The notes under the pieces are model-generated. The model saw nothing but the letters and a program-made list of their open reading frames with translations, was not told the origin of the DNA and did no database searches. Below are positions 1 to 9,117 of a DNA stretch of 64,000 nt, piece by piece (the first letter of the stretch is position 1; each line of letters opens with the position of its first letter). Source of the stretch: an uncultured Pelagibacteraceae bacterium. GTDB lineage: Bacteria; Pseudomonadota; Alphaproteobacteria; Pelagibacterales; Pelagibacteraceae. The position numbers were made by a program, and so were the translations under genes. Where the stretch lies: assembly GCA_902559305.1 (NCBI GenBank), contig CACEHK010000001.1, forward strand, positions 62,001 to 126,000, read 5' to 3'.

Positions 1-1472
1 AATCCTAGTTCGTCCAGGTATTTATTAAGACCAGCTTTTTTCAAATAATCAGTAACAACTTGCGATCCTGGTGCTAATGAAGTTTTTACCCAAGGTTTAG
101 TTTTTAATCCCAATTCTACAGCTTTTTTTGCCAACAAACCTGCTCCAATTAAAACGTTTGGATTAGAAGTGTTTGTGCACGATGTTATTGCAGCTATTAA
201 TATAGAGCCATCTTTAATTTCAAAGTTATTTCCAGTCACTTTTGAAATATTTTTTTCTTTTCTTTTAGTGGTATTTTCAAATACTTTTTTAAATTCAATT
301 GCTGCTTGGTTTAATAAAACTTTATCCTGAGGTCTTTTTGGTCCAGATATTGTCGGAACAAGAGAAGACATATCTAATGAAACATTGTCAGTAAACTCAA
401 CGTTATCACTTGCCCATAGTCCTTGTTCTTTTGAATATTTTTCTACAATATCAACTGCATGACTATCCCGTCCTGAAAATTTTAAATATTTCAATGTTTC
501 TTGATCAATTGGAAAAAAGCCACAAGTTGCACCATATTCTGGGGCCATGTTTGCGATGGTTGCTCTATCAGCAAGTGTTAGATTTTTTAATCCATCTCCA
601 TGAAATTCTACAAATTTTCCTACAACACCTTTGTCTCTTAAAATTTTTACAATTGTTAAAACTAAATCAGTAGCAGTAATACCTTCGGGCATTTTATTCT
701 TAATTTCAAAACCAATAACTTCAGGGATTAACATTGAAATTGGCTGTCCAAGCATTCCAGCTTCAGCCTCTATTCCGCCAACACCCCAACCAAGCACGGA
801 TAATCCATTTACCATTGTTGTATGGCTATCTGTTCCTACCAATGTATCAGGAAATAAATATTCATCTTCTTTATATTTTTCAGACCAAACAACTTTTGAT
901 AGATACTCCAAATTAACTTGATGACATATACCAGTTCCTGGTGGAACAATTCTAAAATTGTTGAAAGCTTGTTGTCCCCACTTTAAAAAAGAATATCTTT
1001 CGCCATTTCTTTCGAATTCTATATCAACATTTTTTTCAAATGAATCAGGTTTTGCAAATTGATCAACTTGTACTGAATGGTCTATTACTAAATCAACTGG
1101 AGAGAGTGGATTTATTGTATTTGGATTTTTATTTTTTTTTTTAACTGCTTCTCGCATTGCTGCTAAATCTGCTACCGCTGGGATTCCAGTATAGTCTTGT
1201 AATAAAACTCTTGTAGGTCTGTAAGCTATTTCAGTACTTGATTTTTTTTCTTCTAACCATTTTTGAATTGCTTTTATTTGGTCTTTAGTAACTGACAAAT
1301 CATCCTCATATCTAAGTAAATTTTCTAACAAAACTTTTAATGATTTTGGTAAATTTGAAATTCCTTTTAAACCATTTTTTTCAGCCTCACATAAAGAAAA
1401 ATATTTATAATCAAAATTATTTATCTTTATTGATTTAAGACATTTAAATGAATTTTTATTTCCAGGTTTCAT
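1..1472 (-). CDS. acnA: Aconitate hydratase A, N-terminal part (runs off the window)
   Basis: TCA-cycle enzyme that interconverts citrate and isocitrate using a 4Fe-4S cluster. I translated the minus strand from the ATG at 1470-1472. It is open for 490 codons to the window edge, just over half of the usual ~890 residues. Family signatures seen are the DYTGIPAV stretch, LVIDHSVQVD, the VGTDSHTTM segment, and ITSCTNTSN with a cluster cysteine near residue 440. The start lies 3 bases after the stop of the LysE-type gene, so the two are probably co-transcribed. The remaining cluster cysteines and swivel domain lie outside the window. Identification is firm. Confidence 0.95.
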   Translation of the reverse strand, partial: MKPGNKNSFKCLKSIKINNFDYKYFSLCEAEKNGLKGISNLPKSLKVLLENLLRYEDDLSVTKDQIKAIQKWLEEKKSSTEIAYRPTRVLLQDYTGIPAVADLAAMREAVKKKNKNPNTINPLSPVDLVIDHSVQVDQFAKPDSFEKNVDIEFERNGERYSFLKWGQQAFNNFRIVPPGTGICHQVNLEYLSKVVWSEKYKEDEYLFPDTLVGTDSHTTMVNGLSVLGWGVGGIEAEAGMLGQPISMLIPEVIGFEIKNKMPEGITATDLVLTIVKILRDKGVVGKFVEFHGDGLKNLTLADRATIANMAPEYGATCGFFPIDQETLKYLKFSGRDSHAVDIVEKYSKEQGLWASDNVEFTDNVSLDMSSLVPTISGPKRPQDKVLLNQAAIEFKKVFENTTKRKEKNISKVTGNNFEIKDGSILIAAITSCTNTSNPNVLIGAGLLAKKAVELGLKTKPWVKTSLAPGSQVVTDYLKKAGLNKYLDELG

Positions 1473-1475
1473 ATT

Positions 1476-2063
1476 TTATAAATAAAAACTTGCTACACAT
1501 CCAACAAGTAGGATGGACATAGCATAATTAAACCTTTTAATGAATTCATTATTTGTCGCGAATTTTCTTAAAAATTTACCTAATAATGCCCAACTTGTTA
1601 TACTTAAAAAAGCAGTAACTGAACAAACTATAATTACTGTTATAGAAGAACTAATATAATTTTCTTGAGATACAAATTTAGAAATAAGAGTAATCGCTGC
1701 AATTATTCCTTTAGGATTTATAAATTGGAAAAAAAATGTTTCATAAAATTTAACAGGGTTTTCAGTTTTTGATTTGGATTTATTTTTTGAAAAAGATATT
1801 TTGTACGCTAAATAGATTAAAAATAAAGAACCTAAAATTCTAATTATCTCTTGTATATAGGGATATTTTTGAAAAATAGAAATTAGGGCAAATATCAATA
1901 AAACTACTAAAACTGTATAACCAAAACCTACACCCAAAATTATTGGAAGTGTTTTTCTTACTCCGAAATTAAATGCTGAATAAGAAGCTACAGCATTATT
2001 TGGACCAGGTGTAAATCCCATCGAAAACGATATACCAATTAATAATAACAGTTCTGGGTGCAT
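1476..2063 (-). CDS. LysE/RhtB-family amino-acid exporter
   Basis: Inner-membrane protein of 195 residues with about six hydrophobic segments. The N-terminus carries the family GFTPGPNN motif (about residues 16-23), typical of LysE/RhtB translocators that export amino acids or related small metabolites. Length matches the family (190-210). It sits 4 bases after the CsaA-like gene and 3 bases before aconitase on the same strand, so a three-gene unit is likely. The substrate cannot be told from sequence; homoserine, threonine, lysine or other amino acids are all possible. Confidence 0.85.
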   Translation of the reverse strand: MHPELLLLIGISFSMGFTPGPNNAVASYSAFNFGVRKTLPIILGVGFGYTVLVVLLIFALISIFQKYPYIQEIIRILGSLFLIYLAYKISFSKNKSKSKTENPVKFYETFFFQFINPKGIIAAITLISKFVSQENYISSSITVIIVCSVTAFLSITSWALLGKFLRKFATNNEFIKRFNYAMSILLVGCVASFYL

Positions 2064-2067
2064 TTAA

Positions 2068-2409
2068 TTAAGCTATTGGAAGTCCGTTATCAGCTTTTTG
2101 TGAAGGATGGACTAAAGTAACCTTACCTTCTGCATCTACTGATCCCAAGATTAAAACTTGGGATACTACTCCAGCTATATTCTTTTCTGGAAAATTACAA
2201 ACAGCTATAACTTGTTTTCCTTTTAAATTTTCCTCATTATAATAATGTGTAATTTGGGCAGAAGATTGTTTAATACCTATATCTTTTCCAAAATCTACTT
2301 CTATCACTAATGAAGGTTTTCGAGCTTTTTCGTTTTTTTTTACAGATATAACAGTACCTAATCTTATATCCACTTTGTTAAAAATATCGTAGGTTATTTG
2401 TTCTTTCAT
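2068..2409 (-). CDS. csaA: CsaA-like tRNA-binding-domain protein
   Basis: A 113-residue stand-alone tRNA-binding (EMAP/Trbp111-like) OB-fold protein. The opening (FNKVDIRLGTVISV) and the C-terminal GxPIA-type ending match CsaA, described as a secretion-related chaperone that binds tRNA or peptides. Length is typical (about 110). It is the first gene of the minus-strand unit with the LysE-type exporter and aconitase. Only 27 bases separate its start from the divergent M20 gene, so the two promoters must be very compact or overlap. The family is certain; the cellular role is not. Confidence 0.85.
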   Translation of the reverse strand: MKEQITYDIFNKVDIRLGTVISVKKNEKARKPSLVIEVDFGKDIGIKQSSAQITHYYNEENLKGKQVIAVCNFPEKNIAGVVSQVLILGSVDAEGKVTLVHPSQKADNGLPIA

Positions 2410-2436
2410 TTTTTTAATATATAATTGATTATATTT

Positions 2437-3627
2437 ATGAGTACAGAAAATAATACTAAAGAACTTTACAATAATTCAATAAAAATTTTATCAGACCTTA
2501 TATCTTTTAAAACAATTTCTGGTCAGGACAATAATTCATTAATTAATTATTGTGATGATATTTTAAAGAAAGAAGGTGCAACTTCATTTAAAACATTTGA
2601 TGATGAAAAAAAAAGAGTAAATCTTTTTGCTACTTTAAAGGCAAAAAAACCCAATGGAAAAATTCCAATAATCTTATCAGGCCATACAGATGTGGTGCCT
2701 GTTTCCAAAGGTTGGTCTACTGATCCATTTAAAGCTACAATTAAAGACGATAAACTATATGGCAGAGGTTCTTGCGATATGAAAGGTTTTATTGCATGTG
2801 TATTAGCCTTTGCGCCAGTTTTTTCAAAATCAAATTTGGATAGGGATATTAATTTTTCATTTACATTTGATGAGGAGACAGCGTGTATAGGAGCTCCATT
2901 ATTAATTAAAGAACTAAAAAAAAGAGGAATTAAAAAGGGAATATGTATTGTGGGCGAACCTACAAATATGAAAATTATTGATGCTCATAAAGGTGCTTAT
3001 GAATATACAACATATTTTGAGGGTTTAGCTGGTCATAGTTCTCAACCTCACAAAGGTGTCAGCGCAGTTGAGTATGCGGCTAGATATATTAATAAACTTA
3101 TTGAACTAAGAGAAAAACTTAAAGATAGAGTTCAAAAAGATTCTATATTTGATCCTCCCTACTCAACTCTTTCTGTAGGGGGAATATTTGGAGGGATTGC
3201 ACACAATGTAATCTCTGACAAGTGTCATGTTAAATGGGAAACAAGACCTGTGATTAAGGATGATGCGGTATATTTAAACGCAGAACTAGATAAATATGTA
3301 AATGAAATACTTTTGCCAGATATGAAAAAAGTTTACCCAGATTCAAAAATTTCAAAAGAAATAATAGGAGAAATAATTGGATTTGATCGTGATGAAAAAT
3401 CTGAAGCATGTGAGTTTGTTTCTAGCATAACTGGTGATAATTCAAGAGAAGTAGTTTCTTTTGGAACAGAAGCTGGTCTATTCCAAGAAATAGGTATAAG
3501 CACTGCTGTATGTGGTCCAGGATCAATAGAACAAGCTCATAAAATAGATGAATTTATTAAATTAGAAGAAATTAATAAATGTTTAAATTTCTTGAATGGT
3601 GTTAAAGATAAATCAATACAAAATTAA
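2437..3627 (+). CDS. M20-family deacylase, ArgE-like, in the ureide operon
   Basis: Zinc-dependent amidohydrolase of the ArgE/DapE/M20 family, about 396 residues. Visible motifs: SGHTDVVPV (metal His about 83), GRGSCDMKG (bridging Asp about 114), DEETAC (catalytic Glu/metal Glu about 146-147), GEPT (Glu about 174) and a C-terminal metal His about 368. An in-frame TTG lies 12 bases upstream, but I chose the ATG at 2437. The closest family is N-acetylornithine deacetylase. It is the first gene of an operon with allantoinase, allantoicase and ureidoglycolate lyase (4-base gap), which raises the possibility that it acts on a ureide or another N-acyl compound. Substrate unproven. Confidence 0.8.
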   Translation: MSTENNTKELYNNSIKILSDLISFKTISGQDNNSLINYCDDILKKEGATSFKTFDDEKKRVNLFATLKAKKPNGKIPIILSGHTDVVPVSKGWSTDPFKATIKDDKLYGRGSCDMKGFIACVLAFAPVFSKSNLDRDINFSFTFDEETACIGAPLLIKELKKRGIKKGICIVGEPTNMKIIDAHKGAYEYTTYFEGLAGHSSQPHKGVSAVEYAARYINKLIELREKLKDRVQKDSIFDPPYSTLSVGGIFGGIAHNVISDKCHVKWETRPVIKDDAVYLNAELDKYVNEILLPDMKKVYPDSKISKEIIGEIIGFDRDEKSEACEFVSSITGDNSREVVSFGTEAGLFQEIGISTAVCGPGSIEQAHKIDEFIKLEEINKCLNFLNGVKDKSIQN

Positions 3628-3631
3628 ATAA

Positions 3632-4534
3632 ATGTCAAAAAAATATCCACGAAATATGATAGGTTATGGATCTAAAGAACCAAAAGTGGTTTGGCCAAAT
3701 AATGCAAAACTTGCTCTGCAAATAGTTCTTAACTATGAAGAAGGAGGTGAAAATAATATTCTTCATGGTGATAAATATTCTGAAACTTTTTTATCTGAAA
3801 TTATAGGAGCCCAAGCATTTAAAGCTAGGCATATTAATATGGAATCTATGTATGAATATGGTTCAAGAAGAGGTTTTTGGAGACTTCATAAATTATTTCA
3901 AGAAAAAAAAATACCTATAACAATTTTTGGAGTTGCAATGGCTTTGGAAAGAAATCCAGAAGTATGTGAAGCAATAAAGAATGGAAATTACGAAGTCGCC
4001 TGCCATGGCTGGAGATGGATTGATTATCAAAATGTAAAAAAAAGTACTGAAAAAAAAGATATGAAATTAGCTATTAAAACTATAAAAAAAATTTTTGGTA
4101 AAAGACCTTTGGGCTGGTACACAGGAAGATGTAGTCCAAATACTAGAGACTTAGTATTTAGTGATGGAGGATTTATATATGATAGTGACTCTTACAGTGA
4201 TGATTTACCTTATTGGGAATATAAAAAAAATCAAAAACAATTAATTATTCCTTATACTTTGGATAACAATGATATGAGATTTGCAACAAATCAAGGTTTT
4301 AACAGTGGAGATCAATTTTATACATATTTAAAAGATAGTTTTGACACTCTATATGAAGAAGGTAAAAAACATCCAAAAATGATGTCTGTAGGTTTGCATT
4401 GTAGATTAATTGGAAGGCCAGGAAGAATACAGTCGCTAAAAAAATTCTTAGATTATGTCCTAAAGTTTAATGATGTATGGATTTGTAAAAGAATAGATAT
4501 TGCAAAACATTGGATTAAAAATTATCCAAACTAA
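3632..4534 (+). CDS. puuE: Allantoinase, PuuE type (polysaccharide-deacetylase fold)
   Basis: Hydrolyses the allantoin ring to allantoate. The 300-residue protein has the PuuE hallmarks: the YEYGSR segment followed by GFWRLH (about 74-86), the FGVAMALERNP stretch, and the CHGWRW motif (His about 125) of the NodB-like deacetylase barrel. This family is unrelated to the cyclic-amidohydrolase allantoinase AllB. It sits between the M20 gene (4 bases) and allantoicase (6 bases), exactly the next enzyme in the pathway, which supports the call strongly. Confidence 0.93.
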   Translation: MSKKYPRNMIGYGSKEPKVVWPNNAKLALQIVLNYEEGGENNILHGDKYSETFLSEIIGAQAFKARHINMESMYEYGSRRGFWRLHKLFQEKKIPITIFGVAMALERNPEVCEAIKNGNYEVACHGWRWIDYQNVKKSTEKKDMKLAIKTIKKIFGKRPLGWYTGRCSPNTRDLVFSDGGFIYDSDSYSDDLPYWEYKKNQKQLIIPYTLDNNDMRFATNQGFNSGDQFYTYLKDSFDTLYEEGKKHPKMMSVGLHCRLIGRPGRIQSLKKFLDYVLKFNDVWICKRIDIAKHWIKNYPN

Positions 4535-4540
4535 CAGAAA

Positions 4541-5533
4541 ATGAAAAAAAATAATATTATTTACTTAAATGGATTAATTGATTTAGCTCAATCGAGACTG
4601 GGTTCTAAAATTGTTTATAGAACTGATGAATTTTTTGCACCTGCTAAAAGAATAATTAACCCATGGCCTCCTGTATTTAAAGAAGGGGTATTCGATAAAC
4701 ACGGTAAGTGGATGGATGGATGGGAAACAAGAAGAAAAAGAATAAAAGGATATGACTATGTAATTTTAAAGTTTGGAAAACCCGGTTTTATAAAAAAAGT
4801 AGATGTTGATACATCTTACTTTTCTGGAAATCATCCTAATAAAATTTCGTTACAAGCCTGTAATAGTAAAAAAAAAATTCCTGATAAAAAAACTAAATGG
4901 ATAACAATTATTAAAAAAAGTAGAACTAAAGCAAATAGTCATCATTTTTTTAAAGTAAAGAATAAAAATTATTTTACTCATATAAAGTTAAATATTTTTC
5001 CAGACGGAGGAGTTGCAAGATTAAGAGTTTATGGCTCCATGAAAACTAATAATAAAATTTATAATAAAATTCAAAATTTAACATCTGTTGTAAATGGAGC
5101 GGTACCGATTGCTTGCAATAACGAACATTTTGGAAGAGCAGAAAATATACTTGCTCCAGGTGTTGGAAAAAATATGGGTGATGGATGGGAAACTAGAAGA
5201 AGTAGAGGAAAAAATTTTGATTGGATAATAATAAAGTGCTCATCACCGGGAAAAATTAATAAAATTCAATTAGACACTCATCATTTTAAGGGAAATTACC
5301 CAGACAAATGTTCTATACAAGCAGCCTATATTCCTAACAAAATTTCAGAAAAAAATATTGTTAACAAGTCAAAAAAGTGGTCCTTTCTTATTAACAAAAT
5401 TAAACTCTATGCACATAAAAAACACAACTTTAATAACAAGATAATGAAAAATAAAAAAATAAATTTTATTAGAATTAATATATTCCCAGATGGTGGAATT
5501 TCAAGAATTCGAGCTTTTGGTAAACCAGAATGA
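4541..5533 (+). CDS. alc: Allantoicase
   Basis: Converts allantoate to ureidoglycolate plus urea. The 330-residue protein shows the expected duplicated jelly-roll architecture. The motif WETRR occurs twice (about 61-65 and 219-223). A DT-x-F-x-GN(H/Y)P element and an IFPDGG-x-xR(L/I)R element also occur in each half. The acidic 3' end overlaps the lyase start by 4 bases, implying translational coupling. Length matches the family (330-340). The call is secure. Confidence 0.95.
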   Translation: MKKNNIIYLNGLIDLAQSRLGSKIVYRTDEFFAPAKRIINPWPPVFKEGVFDKHGKWMDGWETRRKRIKGYDYVILKFGKPGFIKKVDVDTSYFSGNHPNKISLQACNSKKKIPDKKTKWITIIKKSRTKANSHHFFKVKNKNYFTHIKLNIFPDGGVARLRVYGSMKTNNKIYNKIQNLTSVVNGAVPIACNNEHFGRAENILAPGVGKNMGDGWETRRSRGKNFDWIIIKCSSPGKINKIQLDTHHFKGNYPDKCSIQAAYIPNKISEKNIVNKSKKWSFLINKIKLYAHKKHNFNNKIMKNKKINFIRINIFPDGGISRIRAFGKPE

Positions 5534-6027
5534 TGCAAAAAATTATTACACCAATAAAAATAACAAAAGAAAATTTTTCTAAATTTGGAGATGTTATTTC
5601 GACAAAAGATATTAAGCCTTTGGACATAAATAAAGGATATGCAAGAAGATATGATGGTATAGCTAACTTGAATACTTCTAATGAAAATGGTGAAACAACC
5701 ATTAGTATATTTTCTGCCATAAGAAGAAGTTTTCCTATGAAAATTGACATGATGGAAAAACATCCTTTAGGAAGCCAAGCTTTTATACCAATGAAAGAAA
5801 CAACTTTTATAGCTTTTGTTGCACCTAAAGGTGAGAGACCTGATTTAAATAAAATTGAAGCTTTTATTGTTTCACCAGGAATTGGAATAAATTATAACCC
5901 CGGAATTTGGCATTTCCCCTTAATAGCAACAGAAGATATGAATTTCCTTGTTGTCGATCGAAAAGGATCTGGAGACAACTTAGTTATAGAAAATTTAGAT
6001 AAAGAAAATATTACTTTAAAATATTAA
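5530..6027 (+). CDS. allA: Ureidoglycolate lyase (urea-releasing)
   Basis: Cleaves ureidoglycolate to glyoxylate and urea, completing allantoin breakdown. The 165-residue cupin-fold protein contains HPLGSQAFIP (about 77-86), the GIWHFPL segment and the FLVVDRKG element typical of AllA. Two consecutive ATGs at 5530 and 5533 could both start it, and the first overlaps the allantoicase stop. No urease or uricase gene is in the window, so the fate of urea and the source of allantoin (uptake or urate oxidation) are not shown here. A hairpin terminator follows at once. Confidence 0.93.
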   Translation: MMQKIITPIKITKENFSKFGDVISTKDIKPLDINKGYARRYDGIANLNTSNENGETTISIFSAIRRSFPMKIDMMEKHPLGSQAFIPMKETTFIAFVAPKGERPDLNKIEAFIVSPGIGINYNPGIWHFPLIATEDMNFLVVDRKGSGDNLVIENLDKENITLKY

Positions 6028-6060
6028 AGCCCGCCGCTGCACAACATGACGGCGAGCTTT
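6026..6060. terminator. Bidirectional intrinsic terminator
   Basis: AAAGC + CGCCG (6026-6036, one mismatched base inside) pairs with CGGCG + GCTTT (6050-6060) around a 13-base loop. The stem ends are A/T rich in both directions. It lies between the convergent allA and NCS1 permease genes and is unusually G+C rich for this sequence. Confidence 0.8.
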
Positions 6061-6074
6061 TGAATTTAAACTAT

Positions 6075-7529
6075 TTATTTACCTCTTCCAGATATTGCCA
6101 TATGAATGATAGCGCCTAAAGCTGCTCCAATCATCCAAGCATATCCTCCTCCGCCGCCTAAATTAGCGAAGAAATCATCTAAACCTGCAAATAATATATT
6201 TGGCCAAACAGATCCAACTGCAACATAACCTGAGATTAACCAAGCTAACATTGCTTTTCCGTTAAATCCCCCGTTGTAATGGTATTTTCCACTTGATTTA
6301 TCAGAAAATAAATCATCTACATCAAGTTTTTGATTTTTGATTACATAATAATCAACTATCATTATTCCAAATACTGGCGCTAAAATTGCTCCTAATGTAT
6401 TAACAAATGGAAACATTCCCATTTGAGTTATAACGGCAACCCACATACCTCCAATTACAAATCCAAAAATAGCAGTGATTAATCCACCAGTTCTGAAATT
6501 TATTTTGTCTGGCATTAAGTTTGCAAGGTCATACGCTGGAGGTATAAAATTCGCTACCATATTTATACCAACTGTAGCTGCAAAAAATGCAAATGCTGCA
6601 ATTAAAGTTAAAAATAAATTATCTACTTTAGCGACCATTTCTGTTGGTTGTGCAATGTATTCTCCAAATATTGCAATTGTACCACCAGTAATCATTAAAG
6701 TTATAAATGAAAAGAAAACTACATTTCCTACTAATCCCCATAGGTTTCCTTTTTTCATTTCATCTTCATTTTTAACAAATCTAGCAAAGTCACCAAAGTT
6801 AATAACTACTGCAGCAAAATATCCAACCATAATTGAAAATACAGCCAAAAAAGCACCAAATGATCCCAAGCCTTCGAAACCACCTGAACGTTCTCCGCCT
6901 GAAAATATTTCTCCAACTTCTGATAATAGTCCACCACCAGCTTTAGCCCAAATAGCTATCATTAAAACAATCATCACAATATAAACCGCTGGTCCAGCAA
7001 AGTTTAAAAATCTTCTAACAAGATCAATTCCCTGCCAAAACAGATAAACTTGGAAAAGTGACACAAAAATAAATGATATCCACATTACTCCTGACATTCC
7101 AAGTAACACAGGTTCGCCCTGTATCCCTGTTAAACCTGTAATTAAAAGTGCGACTGCTGTTGAAGCTGCATAAGTTTGAGCGCCATACCAAAACATTGCT
7201 ACAAGTCCTCTAGCCATTGCTGGAAAATTCGCACCAAAAACTCCCATACTTACACGAGCAAATACTGGATAAGGAATACCATGTTTAACACTTGGTTTTC
7301 CTGATAGGTTAACTAGCCACATTATAAAAAATCCTGCTAATATTAAAGCAAGAAATACAGCCCATCCATTTAAACCTGAAGCTATAAATAATGAAGCCGC
7401 CAAAGTATATCCAAATAAACTTTGAACATCGTTAGCCCATACGTTAAAGATTTCGAACCATCCCCACTTTTTCTCTGAACTAGGTGTTGGAGCTAAATCC
7501 TTATTATATAATTTAGAAGATCTACTCAT
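6075..7529 (-). CDS. NCS1-family nucleobase/allantoin/hydantoin permease
   Basis: Inner-membrane cation symporter of 484 residues with about twelve hydrophobic segments. Family features include the FNVWANDVQSLFGYTL segment (about 28-43), the KHGIPYPVFAR stretch and the WYGAQT motif (about 113-118), which is typical of PucI/Mhp1/CodB relatives. A strong Shine-Dalgarno (GGAAGGAGG) lies just upstream of the ATG. It converges on the ureide operon, so allantoin, a purine or a hydantoin is the plausible substrate. Uracil or cytosine cannot be excluded from sequence alone. Confidence 0.88.
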   Translation of the reverse strand: MSRSSKLYNKDLAPTPSSEKKWGWFEIFNVWANDVQSLFGYTLAASLFIASGLNGWAVFLALILAGFFIMWLVNLSGKPSVKHGIPYPVFARVSMGVFGANFPAMARGLVAMFWYGAQTYAASTAVALLITGLTGIQGEPVLLGMSGVMWISFIFVSLFQVYLFWQGIDLVRRFLNFAGPAVYIVMIVLMIAIWAKAGGGLLSEVGEIFSGGERSGGFEGLGSFGAFLAVFSIMVGYFAAVVINFGDFARFVKNEDEMKKGNLWGLVGNVVFFSFITLMITGGTIAIFGEYIAQPTEMVAKVDNLFLTLIAAFAFFAATVGINMVANFIPPAYDLANLMPDKINFRTGGLITAIFGFVIGGMWVAVITQMGMFPFVNTLGAILAPVFGIMIVDYYVIKNQKLDVDDLFSDKSSGKYHYNGGFNGKAMLAWLISGYVAVGSVWPNILFAGLDDFFANLGGGGGYAWMIGAALGAIIHMAISGRGK

Positions 7530-7669
7530 ATCTTCCTCCTTCCATGTTTTCTAATTATTTAACGGTAGATTTTATACAGATAATATCAAGGCTTTATTGC
7601 AGCTTTGTTAAAAACGGCTTGTATTATGATTATTAAAACTCAATTTGATCAACTAGTTTAAATTTTATA

Positions 7670-9103
7670 TTAATTCCAACCACCAACTGTTTTTACTTCT
7701 AAAAACTCTATCAAACCTTCTGTTCCAGCTTCTCTTCCAATTCCAGAATGTTTATAGCCGCCAAATGGTGATGCAACTGCTATGCCAACTCCATTTACAT
7801 CTACCATTCCAGATCTGAGTTTTCTTGCGACTCTTTTTATTTTTTCTTTGTCTTGTGTTTGAATATAATTTGTCAGGCCATAAGGAGTGTCGTTAGCTAT
7901 TGAAATAGCCTCTTCTTCGTTTTCAAAGGGAATTATAGATAAAACTGGACCAAAAATTTCAGTTCTTGCTATTTCCATTTGATTATTAACATCAGCAAAA
8001 ACTGTTGGTTTTACATAATAACCTTTTTCTAATCCTTTAGGTTTTCCGGTACCTCCTGCTACTAGTTTTGCACCTTCATCTATTCCCTTTTGAATTAAAG
8101 TTTGAATTTTATTAAATTGTACCTCTGAAACAACTGGTCCAATATGATCTCCTTCCTTTTGTGGAGAATCTACTTTGGTATTATTTGCTAATTCTTTTAC
8201 TTTTTGAACAGTTTCTTCATAAATTGATTTTTCAACAAGCATTCTTGTTGGTGCATTGCATGATTGACCTGAATTTCTAAAACATCTTTGAACTCCTCTT
8301 GCAACAGCATCTGAGTCAGCATCTTTAAAGATTATATTTGCACCTTTTCCTCCAAGCTCTAAACTGATTCTTTTAAAATCTTTTGCTGCATTTTGTGAAA
8401 TTAACGCACCAGCTCTAGTTGAACCTGTAAAAGAAATCATATTGATATCAGGATGACTCGTTAAAGCATTCCCGGTTGTTGCACCATCTCCATTAATTAA
8501 ATTAAAAACTCCTGAAGGAAATTTAACTTCGTCTATCATCTCAGCAAGTAACATGGATGACAATGGTGCTATCTCAGATGGTTTTAATACTACTGTGCAT
8601 GCTGAAGCTAGTGCTGGAATTACTTTTAAATTAACTTGGTTTATTGGCCAATTCCATGGTGTAATTAGAGCACACACTCCTTTTGGTTCATACAGTAATT
8701 TTTGATTATTTTTTTCTTCTCCCAAGTCTTTCTCAAACTTAAAATCTTTTAAAATATTTTTAAATGACTTTATATGGCTTGCTCCAGTAGCGGCTTGCAT
8801 TTCTGTTGAAAACGTCATGGGTGCTCCCATTTCAAGAGAAATTAGCTTTGCCATTTCAGTCCATCGTTTTTTATAGACTGTATATAACTTCTCTAATAAC
8901 TCTAATCTTTCTTCTTTTTTTGTGAAAGCCCAAGTTTCAAAAGCTTTTTTTGCAGCAGTAACTGCTTTATCTACATCTTTTTTTCCACCTAGTGATATTT
9001 CTGCACATGGTTCCTCATTAGATGGATCTATTACTGTATGATTTCTTGGTTCTATCGGTGAAATCCATTTTCCATCAATGTAAAATTTTTTTTTATCAAA
9101 CAT
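7670..9103 (-). CDS. NAD(P)-dependent aldehyde dehydrogenase
   Basis: Oxidises an aldehyde to the acid. At 477 residues it is a full-length ALDH with ITPWNWP (about 147-153), the catalytic Glu in LELGGKG (about 249) and the nucleophile in SGQSCNAPTR (Cys about 282). It is clearly paralogous to the gene at 25172-26602, with near-identical N-termini, lengths and motif positions. It lies 14 bases downstream of the agmatinase-family gene. This suggests it oxidises an aldehyde derived from a guanidino compound or polyamine (for example 4-guanidinobutyraldehyde or 4-aminobutyraldehyde), but that is inference. Confidence 0.9.
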   Translation of the reverse strand: MFDKKKFYIDGKWISPIEPRNHTVIDPSNEEPCAEISLGGKKDVDKAVTAAKKAFETWAFTKKEERLELLEKLYTVYKKRWTEMAKLISLEMGAPMTFSTEMQAATGASHIKSFKNILKDFKFEKDLGEEKNNQKLLYEPKGVCALITPWNWPINQVNLKVIPALASACTVVLKPSEIAPLSSMLLAEMIDEVKFPSGVFNLINGDGATTGNALTSHPDINMISFTGSTRAGALISQNAAKDFKRISLELGGKGANIIFKDADSDAVARGVQRCFRNSGQSCNAPTRMLVEKSIYEETVQKVKELANNTKVDSPQKEGDHIGPVVSEVQFNKIQTLIQKGIDEGAKLVAGGTGKPKGLEKGYYVKPTVFADVNNQMEIARTEIFGPVLSIIPFENEEEAISIANDTPYGLTNYIQTQDKEKIKRVARKLRSGMVDVNGVGIAVASPFGGYKHSGIGREAGTEGLIEFLEVKTVGGWN

Positions 9104-9117
9104 TTATAAAATGTAAC

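Noticed and set aside
410..921. Open frames of 87 and 96 codons on the + strand
   Set aside because: They are antisense to aconitase, whose own frame is continuous and clearly homologous.
5407..5763. Open frames of 118 and 91 codons on the - strand
   Set aside because: They run antisense across the allantoicase/ureidoglycolate lyase junction, where both real genes are intact.
6475..6984. 169-codon open frame on the + strand
   Set aside because: It lies antisense inside the NCS1 permease gene and its translation has no family resemblance; it is a shadow frame.
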